Positions 16,766 to 24,691 of a stretch of 64,000 nt of DNA are shown here, piece after piece. The position numbers and the translations under genes were made by a program. Below the pieces are notes generated by a model that worked only from the letters and a program-made list of their open reading frames with translations, was not told where the DNA came from and ran no database searches. The stretch comes from Streptomyces lacrimifluminis (GTDB lineage Bacteria; Actinomycetota; Actinomycetes; Streptomycetales; Streptomycetaceae): the NCBI RefSeq assembly GCF_014646095.1, contig NZ_BMMU01000026.1, forward strand, positions 1-64,000, in the 5' to 3' direction. Position 1 is the first letter of the stretch. Each line of letters begins with the position of its first letter.

Positions 16766-17965
16766 ATGAGCGGGAACACCGATGTGATCGTGATCGGCGG
16801 CGGCTACGCCGGCGTCATGGCGGCCAACCGTCTGACGCAGCGCGCCGACGTGACCGTCACGCTGATCAACCCGCGCCCCGCCTTCGTCGACCGGATCCGC
16901 CTGCACCAGTTCGTGGGCGGCACCCACGAGGCGGTCGCCGACTACCGCAAGCTCCTGGCCGAGGGCGTCCGGCTGGTGGTGGACACCGTGACACGGATCG
17001 ACGCGTCAGGGCGCGCCCTGACGCTGGCGAGCGGCGACACCGTCGGCTACGACTACCTGGTCTACGCGGTGGGCAGCGCCACCGCCGCCCCGCGCGTACC
17101 CGGCGCCGCCGAGTTCGCCTACCCGATCGCCGGCCTGGACGAGGCGCAGCGGCTCCGGTCGGCCCTTGACGCCGCGCCCGCCTCGGCCCCGGTGACCGTC
17201 GTCGGCGCCGGGCCGACCGGCATCGAGACCGCCGCCGAGCTCGCGGAACAGGGCCGCACCGTGACCCTGGTCTGCGGGGGGCTGCTGGGCCCGTCCCTGC
17301 ATCCGCGGGGGCGCCGCTCGGTGGCCGGGCGGCTCGCCGCACTCGGGGTGAGCGTGCTCGACGGCCCCGACACGAAGGTGACGGAGGTGACCCGTGCTGC
17401 CGTACGGCTCGCCGGTGGCCGTGAGCTGCCGAGCACGGTGACGATCTGGACCGCCGGATTCGGGGTCCCGGACCTGGCCGCGCGCAGCGGGCTGCGCACC
17501 GATGCCCTGGGCCGCCTGCTCACCGACGAGACGCTGACGAGCGTCGACGACGGGCGCATCGTCGCGGCCGGGGACTCGGCGGCCCCGTCGGACCTGCCGT
17601 TCCGGATGAGCTGCCAGGCCGCGGTCCAGCTGGGTCCGCAGGCCGCCGAGACCGTGCTGAGCCGGATCGCGGGGGAGCGGCCCGCGTCCATCGACGTGGG
17701 ATTCGTCGGCACGTGCATCAGCCTGGGCCGTCGCGCCGGCATCTTCCAGCTCATGGGCAGGGACGACACCGCGAAGTGGTTCAGCCTCGGCGGCCGGCCG
17801 GGCGCGAAGATCAAGGAACTCATCTGCTGGAGCATCCCCCGGCAGTTGTCGTACGAGGCACGCAAGCCCGGTGCGCGCACATGGTGGACCAAGGACGCCA
17901 AGCGCGGGCGGCTGCTGGGAACCGAACTCGACCAGAAGCGGACCACCGCCGAGCGGGCAGCCTGA
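16766..17965 (+). CDS. FAD-dependent NADH dehydrogenase-like (NDH-2 type) oxidoreductase
   Basis: 399 residues of the pyridine-nucleotide disulfide/NDH-2 family. The N-terminal FAD motif is VIVIGGGYAGVMAANRL, the second dinucleotide motif is VTVVGAGPTGIETAAELAE, and GRIVAAGDSA marks the FAD ribityl site. There is no redox-active CxxC, consistent with NDH-2 rather than disulfide reductases. Such enzymes pass electrons from NADH to quinones at the membrane. The start has AGGAG shortly upstream. It is followed on the same strand by an ECF41 sigma factor, a family commonly found beside oxidoreductases, and preceded by an ECF41-like promoter. Confidence 0.9.
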   Translation: MSGNTDVIVIGGGYAGVMAANRLTQRADVTVTLINPRPAFVDRIRLHQFVGGTHEAVADYRKLLAEGVRLVVDTVTRIDASGRALTLASGDTVGYDYLVYAVGSATAAPRVPGAAEFAYPIAGLDEAQRLRSALDAAPASAPVTVVGAGPTGIETAAELAEQGRTVTLVCGGLLGPSLHPRGRRSVAGRLAALGVSVLDGPDTKVTEVTRAAVRLAGGRELPSTVTIWTAGFGVPDLAARSGLRTDALGRLLTDETLTSVDDGRIVAAGDSAAPSDLPFRMSCQAAVQLGPQAAETVLSRIAGERPASIDVGFVGTCISLGRRAGIFQLMGRDDTAKWFSLGGRPGAKIKELICWSIPRQLSYEARKPGARTWWTKDAKRGRLLGTELDQKRTTAERAA

Positions 17966-17966
17966 G

Positions 17967-18005
17967 ACACTGCCCGGCGTGCCGGAGCGGTGCGCCGGGC
18001 AGTGT
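17967..18005 (+). terminator. Strong 13-bp hairpin after the oxidoreductase gene
   Basis: ACACTGCCCGGCG and CGCCGGGCAGTGT form a perfect 13-bp stem with a 13-base loop, starting one base after the stop codon. No T-run follows. It should terminate or attenuate transcription before the sigma factor gene 113 bases downstream. Confidence 0.8.
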
Positions 18006-18117
18006 CCCTGCCCATCGAACGGCTGTATGGAAACGAAAGGGACCATGCTGTGGAAGCACGACTCGTGAGAACCGTCGGCGACCGGTGCCGCCGCCCGCGC
18101 CGGACAGGGGCCGGGAC

Positions 18118-19038
18118 ATGAGCGAGCACACCACCGCCCCGGAGCCCGCGCCGGCCACCGACCCGGCGACCGAGACGTTCGTCGCCCACCGCAACCTGCT
18201 CTTCACGGTCGCCTACGAGATGCTCGGCTCGGCGGCCGACGCCGAGGACGTCCTCCAGGAGACCTGGCTGCGCTGGGCCGAGGTCGAACTGGAGCAGGTC
18301 CGCGACCAGCGCGCCTACCTGGTCCGGATCACGACCCGGCAGTCCCTCAACCGGCTGCGCACGATGAGCCGCCGCAAGGAGGCCTACGTCGGCTCCTGGC
18401 TGCCCGAACCCCTGCTCACCGCACCGGACGTGGCCGAGGACGTCGAACTCGCCGAGAGCGTGTCGATGGCGCTGATGCTCGTCCTCGAAACCCTTTCACC
18501 GACGGAACGTGCCGTGTTCGTCCTGCGCGAGGTCTTCGACACGAGCTACGACGAGATCGCCGCCGCCGTCGACAAGAGCCCCGCGGCCGTCCGCCAGATC
18601 GCCCACCGCGCCCGTCGGCACGTCGACGCCCGGCGCCCCCGGCAGACGGTTTCCCCGGATGTGGGCCGGGCCGTGCTGGAATCGTTCCAGCGCGTACTGG
18701 AAACAGGGGACCCGCAGATCCTTCTCGACGTACTCGCCCCCGACGTCGTCCTGGTGAGCGACGGCGGCGGCATCAAGCAGGCGGCGCTGCGGCCCATCAA
18801 CGGCGCCGAGAAGGTGGTCCGCTTCCTGTTCGGCACCGCCGGCAAGAACAAGGGCCCGATCACCTTCACCCCCACCATGGTCAACGGCGGTCTGGCGGTC
18901 GCCGTACACCTGGGCGGCGAGCTCGACGGCATCATGGCGCTGCGCGTCGAGAACGACCTCGTCACCGGTCTCTACTACGTCCGCAACCCCGAGAAACTGA
19001 CCCGCGCCGGAACGGAGACCCCGCTCACCCTGCGATGA
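18118..19038 (+). CDS. sigJ: ECF41-family sigma factor (SigJ type) with fused SnoaL-like domain
   Basis: 306 residues. Region 2 (NLLFTVAYEMLGSAADAEDVLQ) and region 4 (ALMLVLETLSPTERAVFVLREVFD, then YDEIAAAVDKSPAAVRQIAHRAR) are clear. The three hallmarks of ECF41 are all visible: WLPEP in the linker, DGGG plus a basic residue in the C-terminal domain, and NPEKL (usually NPDKL) near the end. The C-terminal SnoaL-like domain regulates core binding and replaces an anti-sigma factor. Start at ATG 18118. The gene follows the NDH-2-like oxidoreductase after a hairpin. The signal is unknown in this family. Confidence 0.93.
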   Translation: MSEHTTAPEPAPATDPATETFVAHRNLLFTVAYEMLGSAADAEDVLQETWLRWAEVELEQVRDQRAYLVRITTRQSLNRLRTMSRRKEAYVGSWLPEPLLTAPDVAEDVELAESVSMALMLVLETLSPTERAVFVLREVFDTSYDEIAAAVDKSPAAVRQIAHRARRHVDARRPRQTVSPDVGRAVLESFQRVLETGDPQILLDVLAPDVVLVSDGGGIKQAALRPINGAEKVVRFLFGTAGKNKGPITFTPTMVNGGLAVAVHLGGELDGIMALRVENDLVTGLYYVRNPEKLTRAGTETPLTLR

Positions 19039-19060
19039 GCGGAAGTGGTCCCTGCGGGCG

Positions 19061-19996
19061 TCAGTCGTCCGCGGTGGCCTGCCGTACGTGCCGGGCGATG
19101 AAGGCGTAGATCTCCCGGGCCTTCTCCTCGTCGTCGAGGTCGTAGCCGTGGTCGACACCCGCCATGTCATGGTGCTCGACCAGTGCTCCCACCTGCCGCA
19201 GCCGCTCGGCGTAACGCAGGTTCTCCGCCAGGAGGCGGTCGTGCGCGGCCGTGACGACGAGAGCCGGGGCGATGCCCTTGAGGTCCGCGGTCTCCTTCGG
19301 GTGGGCGGGGGAGACGAGCCGGTCGGCGCGCTCGCGCGGGTCCGGCACGTACGCGCTGTCGAACACCTGGCCCATCCAGGGGCGCAGCACCGGCTTGGCG
19401 ATGGCCGCCGGCTTGTCCTGCGCGGGGGTCGCGAGGTCGAGCGGCGCGTAGTGCAGGACCTGGAGCGCGATCGAGGGGCCGCCCTCCTCCAGGGACTGGC
19501 GTGCCACGGCCGCGGTGAGACCGCCGCCGGCGCTCTGTCCGCCCACGGTGAGCCGGGTGCCGTCCCAGCCGTGCTCGGCGCCGTGCGCGGCGATCCACCG
19601 CACGACCTCGTACGCCTGCCGGGGCGGTGCCGGGAACGGGTGCTGCGGGGCGACGACGTAGTCGACGTTGACGACCACCACGGCCGCCAGCGCGGCCACG
19701 GCCCGGCAGAACGCGTCGTCCGACTCCGTCAGCGGCAGGATGAATCCGCCGCCGTGGAAGTTGACGTGGACCGGCGGGGCCGGGTCCTCGGTCGCGGGCC
19801 GATAGACCGTGACGCGGGCGGGAGCGATCGACGTCGGGATTGTCAACTCGCTTGTGGTGCGCGGGAATTCGGGGAGGCGGGCGTGGTACGCGGCGGCGGA
19901 ACCCCGGCCGCTGGGCCGTCGGTCCGCCAGCATGACGAGACGCTGCATCGTCTTGGCGATGAGGGAGGCCACCGCAGGCCTGGCCAGGAGGGACAT
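19061..19996 (-). CDS. HSL-family (family IV) alpha/beta hydrolase, probable esterase
   Basis: 311 residues. The oxyanion-hole motif HGGG is at residues 81-84 (NFHGGGF), the nucleophile Ser155 is in GGQSAGGG, and the acid and histidine are probably Asp in AAHDRLL and His in GVDHGYD. These match hormone-sensitive-lipase-type carboxylesterases acting on short or medium acyl esters in the cytosol. I chose ATG 19996; the frame opens 21 codons earlier, but that extension runs through a 20-bp palindrome that is more likely an operator. It converges with the sigma factor gene. Confidence 0.9.
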   Translation of the reverse strand: MSLLARPAVASLIAKTMQRLVMLADRRPSGRGSAAAYHARLPEFPRTTSELTIPTSIAPARVTVYRPATEDPAPPVHVNFHGGGFILPLTESDDAFCRAVAALAAVVVVNVDYVVAPQHPFPAPPRQAYEVVRWIAAHGAEHGWDGTRLTVGGQSAGGGLTAAVARQSLEEGGPSIALQVLHYAPLDLATPAQDKPAAIAKPVLRPWMGQVFDSAYVPDPRERADRLVSPAHPKETADLKGIAPALVVTAAHDRLLAENLRYAERLRQVGALVEHHDMAGVDHGYDLDDEEKAREIYAFIARHVRQATADD

Positions 19997-20027
19997 GCGG
20001 TTCCGTTCGGTCGGGCTATTGCCAGGA

Positions 20028-20047
20028 ATCCTGTCGATCGACAGGAT
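20028..20047. promoter_or_regulatory. Perfect 20-bp palindrome before the esterase gene
   Basis: ATCCTGTCGATCGACAGGAT reads identically on both strands without a spacer and ends 32 bases before the chosen start. A perfect palindrome of this length suggests a dimeric repressor site. No regulator gene is adjacent. Confidence 0.6.
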
Positions 20048-20096
20048 CGCATTAAACACGACCGATGGGTTCAGTGGAAGCGGTTACGGCTTGCGG

Positions 20097-20906
20097 CTAC
20101 GGCTTGTACGCGACCCCTCCGTACACGTCCGTCGGCTCCGGCGAGGTGCCCGGCTCGGGGTGCCACAGGGGGCAGGAGACGATGCCCGGCTCCACCAGTT
20201 CCAGGCCTTCGTAGAGCGCGGAGAGCTTGTCGGGGCTGCGCAGCACGTAGGGGACCGCGCCCGTGTCGTCGTACCCCTCCTGGGCGCGCTTGAGTTCCTC
20301 GTCGGTGTCCGTGCTGTCGTAGTGCACGAAATAGCTGCCCGGGGGCAGGGCCGCCTGGAGGCGCCGCGTGATCGACTTGGCCTCCTCCCAGTCGTGGATG
20401 TGGCCGAGGATGCCCATCAGCATCAGCGCCACCGGCTTGTCGAAGTCCAGGAACCCGCGTGCTGTCTCGATGATCTTCTCGGGTTGACGCAGATCCGCGT
20501 CCACGTAGTCCGTGGTGCCCTCGGGCGTGCTGGTGAGCAGGGCCTGGGCATGTCGCAGGACGAGCGGGTCGTTGTCGACGTAGACGATGCGCGACTCGGG
20601 GGCCACCTTCTGGGCGACCTGGTGCGTGTTGTCGTACGTCGGCAGGCCGGTGCCGATGTCGAGGAACTGGCGGACACCGCGCTCGCGGACCACGAAGGTG
20701 ACCGCGCGGATGAGATAGGTGCGCGAGGCCCGGGCCATCGCCTCGATGTTGGGGGCGATCTCGCGGTACTCGTCGCCCGCCGCTCGGTCGACCTCGTAGT
20801 TGTCCTTGCCGCCCATCCAGTAGTTCCAGATACGGGCGGAGTGCGGCACCGTGGTGTCGATCTTGGACAGTGCTTCCTGGTCGGGGGTGAGCCGGCCGTC
20901 TGTCAT
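20097..20906 (-). CDS. SAM-dependent methyltransferase, DUF574 (Methyltransf_19) family
   Basis: 269 residues of an actinobacterial family abundant in Streptomyces. The N-terminus has the family signature ARIWNYWMGGKDNYEVDRAAGD. The SAM-binding motif is FLDIGTGLPT, followed by VYVDNDPLVL and later GLELVEPGIVSCPLW. It would be a cytosolic methyltransferase, but no substrate is known for the family. Its ATG overlaps the stop of the upstream gene (ATGA), so expression is coupled to the P-loop-like protein. A second family member lies at 36127-36948. Confidence 0.9.
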   Translation of the reverse strand: MTDGRLTPDQEALSKIDTTVPHSARIWNYWMGGKDNYEVDRAAGDEYREIAPNIEAMARASRTYLIRAVTFVVRERGVRQFLDIGTGLPTYDNTHQVAQKVAPESRIVYVDNDPLVLRHAQALLTSTPEGTTDYVDADLRQPEKIIETARGFLDFDKPVALMLMGILGHIHDWEEAKSITRRLQAALPPGSYFVHYDSTDTDEELKRAQEGYDDTGAVPYVLRSPDKLSALYEGLELVEPGIVSCPLWHPEPGTSPEPTDVYGGVAYKP

Positions 20907-21511
20907 CGGTGTTCTCCTGACTTGCCTCGCACGGACTTGACCAACCTATCGTCAACTGCCGGTTCGATACCCGGAGTTGGGACTGCTGGGGCGCGGGTGC
21001 ACGGATGCGTCCGGTCGGTGGCCACCTCGGTCGTGGCGGAGGTGACGTTCACGCACACCACGGGAACGTGCTGGGCGAGCGTCCGGAACACCCGGGCGTA
21101 GGCGAGGGCGGCGGCCGAGGCCGCCGCCCCGTCGTCGCTGGGTTCACTGCCGTGCCCGACGCCGTGCTCACCCCCGGTGAGGTGGAGCATGGCGCCCTCC
21201 CGTTCCGCGACCGCCTCGGCGAAGTCGAGCGCCTGGATCCAGGTCACCCGGGACCGTCCGTGACGCAACGGTCCGTACACGAGTTCACCGATGATGCCGC
21301 CGTCGATGACCAGCCGGCCCGGTTCGGCCAGCAGGTCGCGGTACGGCCGAGCGGGATCGAGATGCTGCAGACGGCCCGGCGGTCGCCGTAACGGGAAGCC
21401 GAGCAGGGCCAGTTCGGATAACAGCTGGGTGCGGTGAACGCCCTCGTGGCCCTCGACGACCAGGGTCCGGTAAGGGGCGATGGTCTCCGTGACGGCCTGC
21501 GGAAGGTTCAT
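20903..21511 (-). CDS. P-loop nucleotide/nucleoside kinase-like protein
   Basis: 202 residues, not firmly recognised. The start TLVVEGHEGVHRTQLL resembles the thymidylate-kinase P-loop (EGxDGxGKT), but the usual Lys is replaced by Arg. LVIDGGIIGELVYGPLRHGRSRVT could correspond to the DR-containing lid region of deoxynucleoside kinases. The tail after about residue 175 looks disordered. The stop overlaps the start of the methyltransferase. No strong ribosome-binding site precedes the ATG. It may be a catalytically altered kinase that works with the methyltransferase; this is inference and confidence in function is low, although the coding frame itself looks real. Confidence 0.6.
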   Translation of the reverse strand: MNLPQAVTETIAPYRTLVVEGHEGVHRTQLLSELALLGFPLRRPPGRLQHLDPARPYRDLLAEPGRLVIDGGIIGELVYGPLRHGRSRVTWIQALDFAEAVAEREGAMLHLTGGEHGVGHGSEPSDDGAAASAAALAYARVFRTLAQHVPVVCVNVTSATTEVATDRTHPCTRAPAVPTPGIEPAVDDRLVKSVRGKSGEHR

Positions 21512-21636
21512 CGCGTGCCCGTCCCCGTCCTGGGGGAGCGGCCCGGCAGAGGAGTGCCGGCGCGTCCGGGCGGCATGGCTCGACCGGGGGCGCGAGACGG
21601 CGTACGCATGCCGCTCCCTTCGGACTTCACAGTGGT

Positions 21637-21656
21637 GTGCGCACAGTGCTGCGCAC
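21637..21656. promoter_or_regulatory. Inverted repeat GTGCGCA-N6-TGCGCAC
   Basis: Two perfect 7-base arms with a 6-base spacer lie about 130 bases upstream of the P-loop-like gene, in a gap of 290 bases with no coding sequence. A candidate operator for the kinase-like/methyltransferase pair. Confidence 0.45.
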
Positions 21657-21801
21657 GGTGGGACGTCAACTCCCCCAGTGTGTACAGGATCTGCCCACGG
21701 CGGGAGTGCACGTGCGGGTGGTCCGGTTGCGCGGGTGTCGCGGTGCGCCGTACTAGGGCCGCTCGCGCGGGAGGCGTACGGCGGGCGGAGGCGTCAGGCG
21801 A

Positions 21802-22047
21802 TCAGGCGATCAGGAAATCCGCCTGGCCGGACTTGGCGCCCTCCAGGAACGCCACCATCTCGTCCCGGGAGTAGACCAGCGCGGGCCCGTCCGGGTCCTT
21901 GGACTGCCGGAACGCGACACTCCCGTCGGGCAGCCGCTTGGTCTCGACGCAACTTCCGCCGTTGGTGCCGCTCCAGGGCTTGTGCCAGCCCTCGGAGCCG
22001 AGTTCGGACGCGGGCATGCCGCTGTGGATGGGGCCGTTGGTTGCCAT
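21802..22047 (-). CDS. DUF397 small protein, partner of an Xre regulator
   Basis: 81 residues. The DUF397 pattern is clear: W at the start of the domain (WHKPW), SCVETKRLPDGSVAFRQSKDPDGPALVYSRDE and a terminal EGAKSGQADF. In S. coelicolor the Scr1/Scr2 pair shows that such small acidic proteins control the neighbouring Xre-type regulator. The gene starts 3 bases after the stop of that regulator, so they are one operon. In the cell it probably works as an antagonist or toxin-like partner of the DNA-binding protein. Confidence 0.92.
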   Translation of the reverse strand: MATNGPIHSGMPASELGSEGWHKPWSGTNGGSCVETKRLPDGSVAFRQSKDPDGPALVYSRDEMVAFLEGAKSGQADFLIA

Positions 22048-22050
22048 GGT

Positions 22051-22917
22051 TCACAACTCCTTACGCAGTGCTGCCAGGATCTCCCTGGTCCGAGCGACCG
22101 GCTCCGCCTGTACGGACATCCGGTCCAGTACCTCCAGGTACGTCACGACGTCGGCGGGCAGGTCGAAGTACTGCGCGCCGGCGAGGCTCTCCGTGTAGAC
22201 GACGTCGGGCAGTTCGGAGAAGCCGAATCGGAAGTAGTGGAAGGGACCGAAGGCTCCCGGATGCGGACCCGCGGCGAAGCGCATGATCTGGAGCCGGACC
22301 TTCGGGTACTCCAACACCTCACTGAGGCGGTCGATCTGAGCCCGCATCACTTCGGCCCCGCCCACGGGCCTGCGCAGCACGGTCTCGTCCAGTACGGCCC
22401 AGACGGCGGGCGCCTCGGGCTTGTCGAGCAGGTCCTGACGCTTGAGCCGCAGGGCGACCCGGCGCCGGATGTCCTCGGGACTCGCGTTGGGGAAGCCGAT
22501 GCGCAGCAGCGCGGCGGCGTAGTCCTCGGTCTGCAACAGGCCGGGGACGTAGTGGGGTTCGTAGAGCCGGATGACGCTGGCCTCGCTCTCCAGGCTCACG
22601 TAGGCGCTGAACCACTCCGGCAGCACATCGCGGTACGTGTACCACCAGCCCGGCTGGTTGGCCTCTCTGGCGAGGTGGAGGAAGTCCTCGATCTCCTTCG
22701 CCAGGACCCCGTAGGTGCGCAGCAACTCCTTCACGTAGGGGATGCGGAGGCCGACCTCGGCCTTCTCCATCCGGCGGACCGTCAACGGCGTGACCTCGAT
22801 CGCCCGTGCGGCGTCCTCGAACGACACCCCTGCCCGCTCCCGCAGATGCCTCAGGCGCTTTCCGAGGACCATCCGAAGAACGGTGGGGGCACTTCCGCCT
22901 GAGCGGTTGTCGCTCAC
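22051..22917 (-). CDS. Scr1-type Xre-family transcriptional regulator (DUF5753)
   Basis: 288 residues. An N-terminal helix-turn-helix (LGKRLRHLRERAGVSFEDAARAIEVTPLTVRRMEKAEVG) is followed by the long DUF5753 domain recognisable by LEDFLHLAREANQPGWWYTYRD-like region, YEPHYVPGLLQTEDYAAALL and RLKRQDLLD. Such proteins regulate development and antibiotic production in Streptomyces together with a DUF397 partner, which follows directly. A near-perfect 27-bp inverted repeat lies 74 bases upstream and is the probable autoregulatory site. Confidence 0.93.
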   Translation of the reverse strand: MSDNRSGGSAPTVLRMVLGKRLRHLRERAGVSFEDAARAIEVTPLTVRRMEKAEVGLRIPYVKELLRTYGVLAKEIEDFLHLAREANQPGWWYTYRDVLPEWFSAYVSLESEASVIRLYEPHYVPGLLQTEDYAAALLRIGFPNASPEDIRRRVALRLKRQDLLDKPEAPAVWAVLDETVLRRPVGGAEVMRAQIDRLSEVLEYPKVRLQIMRFAAGPHPGAFGPFHYFRFGFSELPDVVYTESLAGAQYFDLPADVVTYLEVLDRMSVQAEPVARTREILAALRKEL

Positions 22918-22990
22918 GTGGGACCTCCGGGGACCGCCGTCACAGCGGGCAGTGTGCCACGTCTTCGGTTCACACCGACAGGCCTTTGCG

Positions 22991-23017
22991 CTTCATTCTG
23001 AAATTATCAGAACGAAG
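22991..23017. promoter_or_regulatory. 11-bp inverted repeat with 5-base spacer, candidate Xre operator
   Basis: Arms CTTCATTCTGA and TCAGAACGAAG differ by one base from perfect complementarity and flank AATTA. The site is unusually AT-rich and sits between the Scr1-type gene and the divergent NsdA-like gene, so it could control either. Confidence 0.6.
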
Positions 23018-23172
23018 GTTGCGAGCTGTGTCCGTCGGTCACCATAGTGACCGAGTGACCTGCCGCACATCGTGCGGTGGTGTCACCGAAGCCCGTCCGC
23101 CTGCCGGGAGGTTGACATCCCGGCAGATCGTGACGAACACGAAGATCCACGCCGACGTGATGCGAGACCTGG

Positions 23173-24552
23173 ATGGCCGCCGTGACGAACGGACAACCGA
23201 GAAGCCCCGGCAGGGGCGCGGGCGGAGCCGACAAGGCGCTGTCGAGCGCACTCGGGGACGTCGGCTGCTCGTACGCGTCACTCGCGCACCGCGTCAACGA
23301 ACTGGGCCGCCGCCAGGACGCGGACACCACCCACGACAAGGCGTCGGTGACCCGGTGGCTCCAGGGCCGGCAGCCCCGGGGCGGCACCCCCGAGTTGATC
23401 GCCCCCGTGCGCTGCGAGCGCCCGGCCCGTCCGCTGACCCCGGCGGACCTCGGCTTCGTACCAGACCGGCAACGCCCTGCCGTGGGCAGGGCACTTCTGT
23501 ACGGCGAGGATGTCGCGGGGGTCCTGACGAGCCCTCAGCACGAGTGGTCGCTCTGGCTGCTGGAGAGGGACGGCACCGAAGGGGCCGGTGGTTCCGATGG
23601 TGCGGGTGGCATCCGTGCTGTTCCGGTCGCCGTCCCGCCTCCCGGCTGCGCAGGTTCCGTGGAGCAGGTCCACACGATGATCGGCATGTTCGACGAGACA
23701 AACAACCATTACGGGGGCGGCGGGGTTCGCACCAGCGTCGTGCACCACCTGTCCACCGAGATCATCCCCATGCGCCAGCGACGCGGCGTCGCCCCTGTCC
23801 GGCCGCGCGAGCTGTTCGCCGCCGCGGCCCGCCTCGCGGCGATGGCGGGCTGCGGTTCGTACGACGCGGGGGAGTACGGGCCGGCGCGGCGCAGCAGGAC
23901 CCAGGGGCCGCGACTGGGTGCCCAGGGGCGCGACCGGGTGCTCGGCGGGCAGATCCTGGCCGACCTGTCCCCTCTGGCGACCAGCCTCGGGCGTCCCGAC
24001 GAGGGTGGCTGTCCGGCCCGGGCGGGCCTTGCCACGGCAAGGGGTTCGGGCACCCCGCCCGGCCTGATGCGCCGGTACGCCGTGGCTGCCCGGGGACACG
24101 CGGCACTGGGCCGCACGCGGGAGACCTCCGATGCCCTGCTCGCGGTCGAACGGCAGCCTGCCGCGAGCCGGGGCAGCGCCCAGGAGTCTCCCCGGGTGCG
24201 CTTCCTGGACCACCACTGCCTGGAAGCGGGATCCGCGGTGTGTTTCCGGGACCTCGGCTGGGCGGCACAGGCGGAGGAGACCGTGACGCAGTCCGTACGC
24301 GCCCGCGCCGACCGCCGTCGGCGCCAGGCCATCAGCCGTTCCGTGCAGGCGACGGCCCTTCCGCGGCAGCACCGCCTCGGCGAGGCGCTCGGAACGGCGA
24401 CGCGGGCGTTCGACGCGCTGAGCGCCGTCCACAGCGAACGCTCGATCCAGGCACTGCGGGACTTCCGCGGACGGCTCGCCCCGCACCGCGACGAGCCGAT
24501 GGCGCAGGAGTTCGAACGCAGATCACGACCGGTGCTGGGAGCGGTGGCGTAG
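23173..24552 (+). CDS. NsdA-like helical-repeat regulator, diverged
   Basis: 459 residues. The first 80 residues resemble the degenerate helix-turn-helix of Streptomyces NsdA-type proteins (YASLAHRVNELGRR, then ASVTRWLQGRQPRG, then PADLGF). The rest resembles their TPR-like repeats (HYGGGGVRTSVVHHLSTEIIP, RELFAAAARLAAMAGCGSYDAGE, GQILADLSPLATSLGRPDE, LRDFRGRL near the end). Several repeat positions that are normally hydrophobic or aromatic are replaced by Arg, Gly or Pro around residues 235-300, so the protein may be decaying or fast-evolving. NsdA-type proteins repress sporulation and antibiotic synthesis. Divergent from the Scr1-type operon. Confidence 0.6.
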   Translation: MAAVTNGQPRSPGRGAGGADKALSSALGDVGCSYASLAHRVNELGRRQDADTTHDKASVTRWLQGRQPRGGTPELIAPVRCERPARPLTPADLGFVPDRQRPAVGRALLYGEDVAGVLTSPQHEWSLWLLERDGTEGAGGSDGAGGIRAVPVAVPPPGCAGSVEQVHTMIGMFDETNNHYGGGGVRTSVVHHLSTEIIPMRQRRGVAPVRPRELFAAAARLAAMAGCGSYDAGEYGPARRSRTQGPRLGAQGRDRVLGGQILADLSPLATSLGRPDEGGCPARAGLATARGSGTPPGLMRRYAVAARGHAALGRTRETSDALLAVERQPAASRGSAQESPRVRFLDHHCLEAGSAVCFRDLGWAAQAEETVTQSVRARADRRRRQAISRSVQATALPRQHRLGEALGTATRAFDALSAVHSERSIQALRDFRGRLAPHRDEPMAQEFERRSRPVLGAVA

Positions 24553-24691
24553 CCGGCGCAGGTACCACTACGCAGATGCAACCGGACAACCCCCGCACTC
24601 CCTCACCGGCGCAACGGAAAGGAGAACCCTCGAAGTTCTCGCTGGTCACCGGAGAGAGGGCGGGAAGGTCATCGGGGGGCAGGAAAACGGT

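Noticed and set aside
19997..20059. Earlier start of the esterase gene
   Set aside because: The extra 21 codons cover the perfect palindrome and have no esterase similarity; ATG 19996 gives the normal family length.
20955..20985. A sequence resembling a tRNA T-arm (ggttcgatacccgg)
   Set aside because: It lies inside the coding sequence of the P-loop-like gene and no acceptor, D or anticodon arms can be drawn around it.
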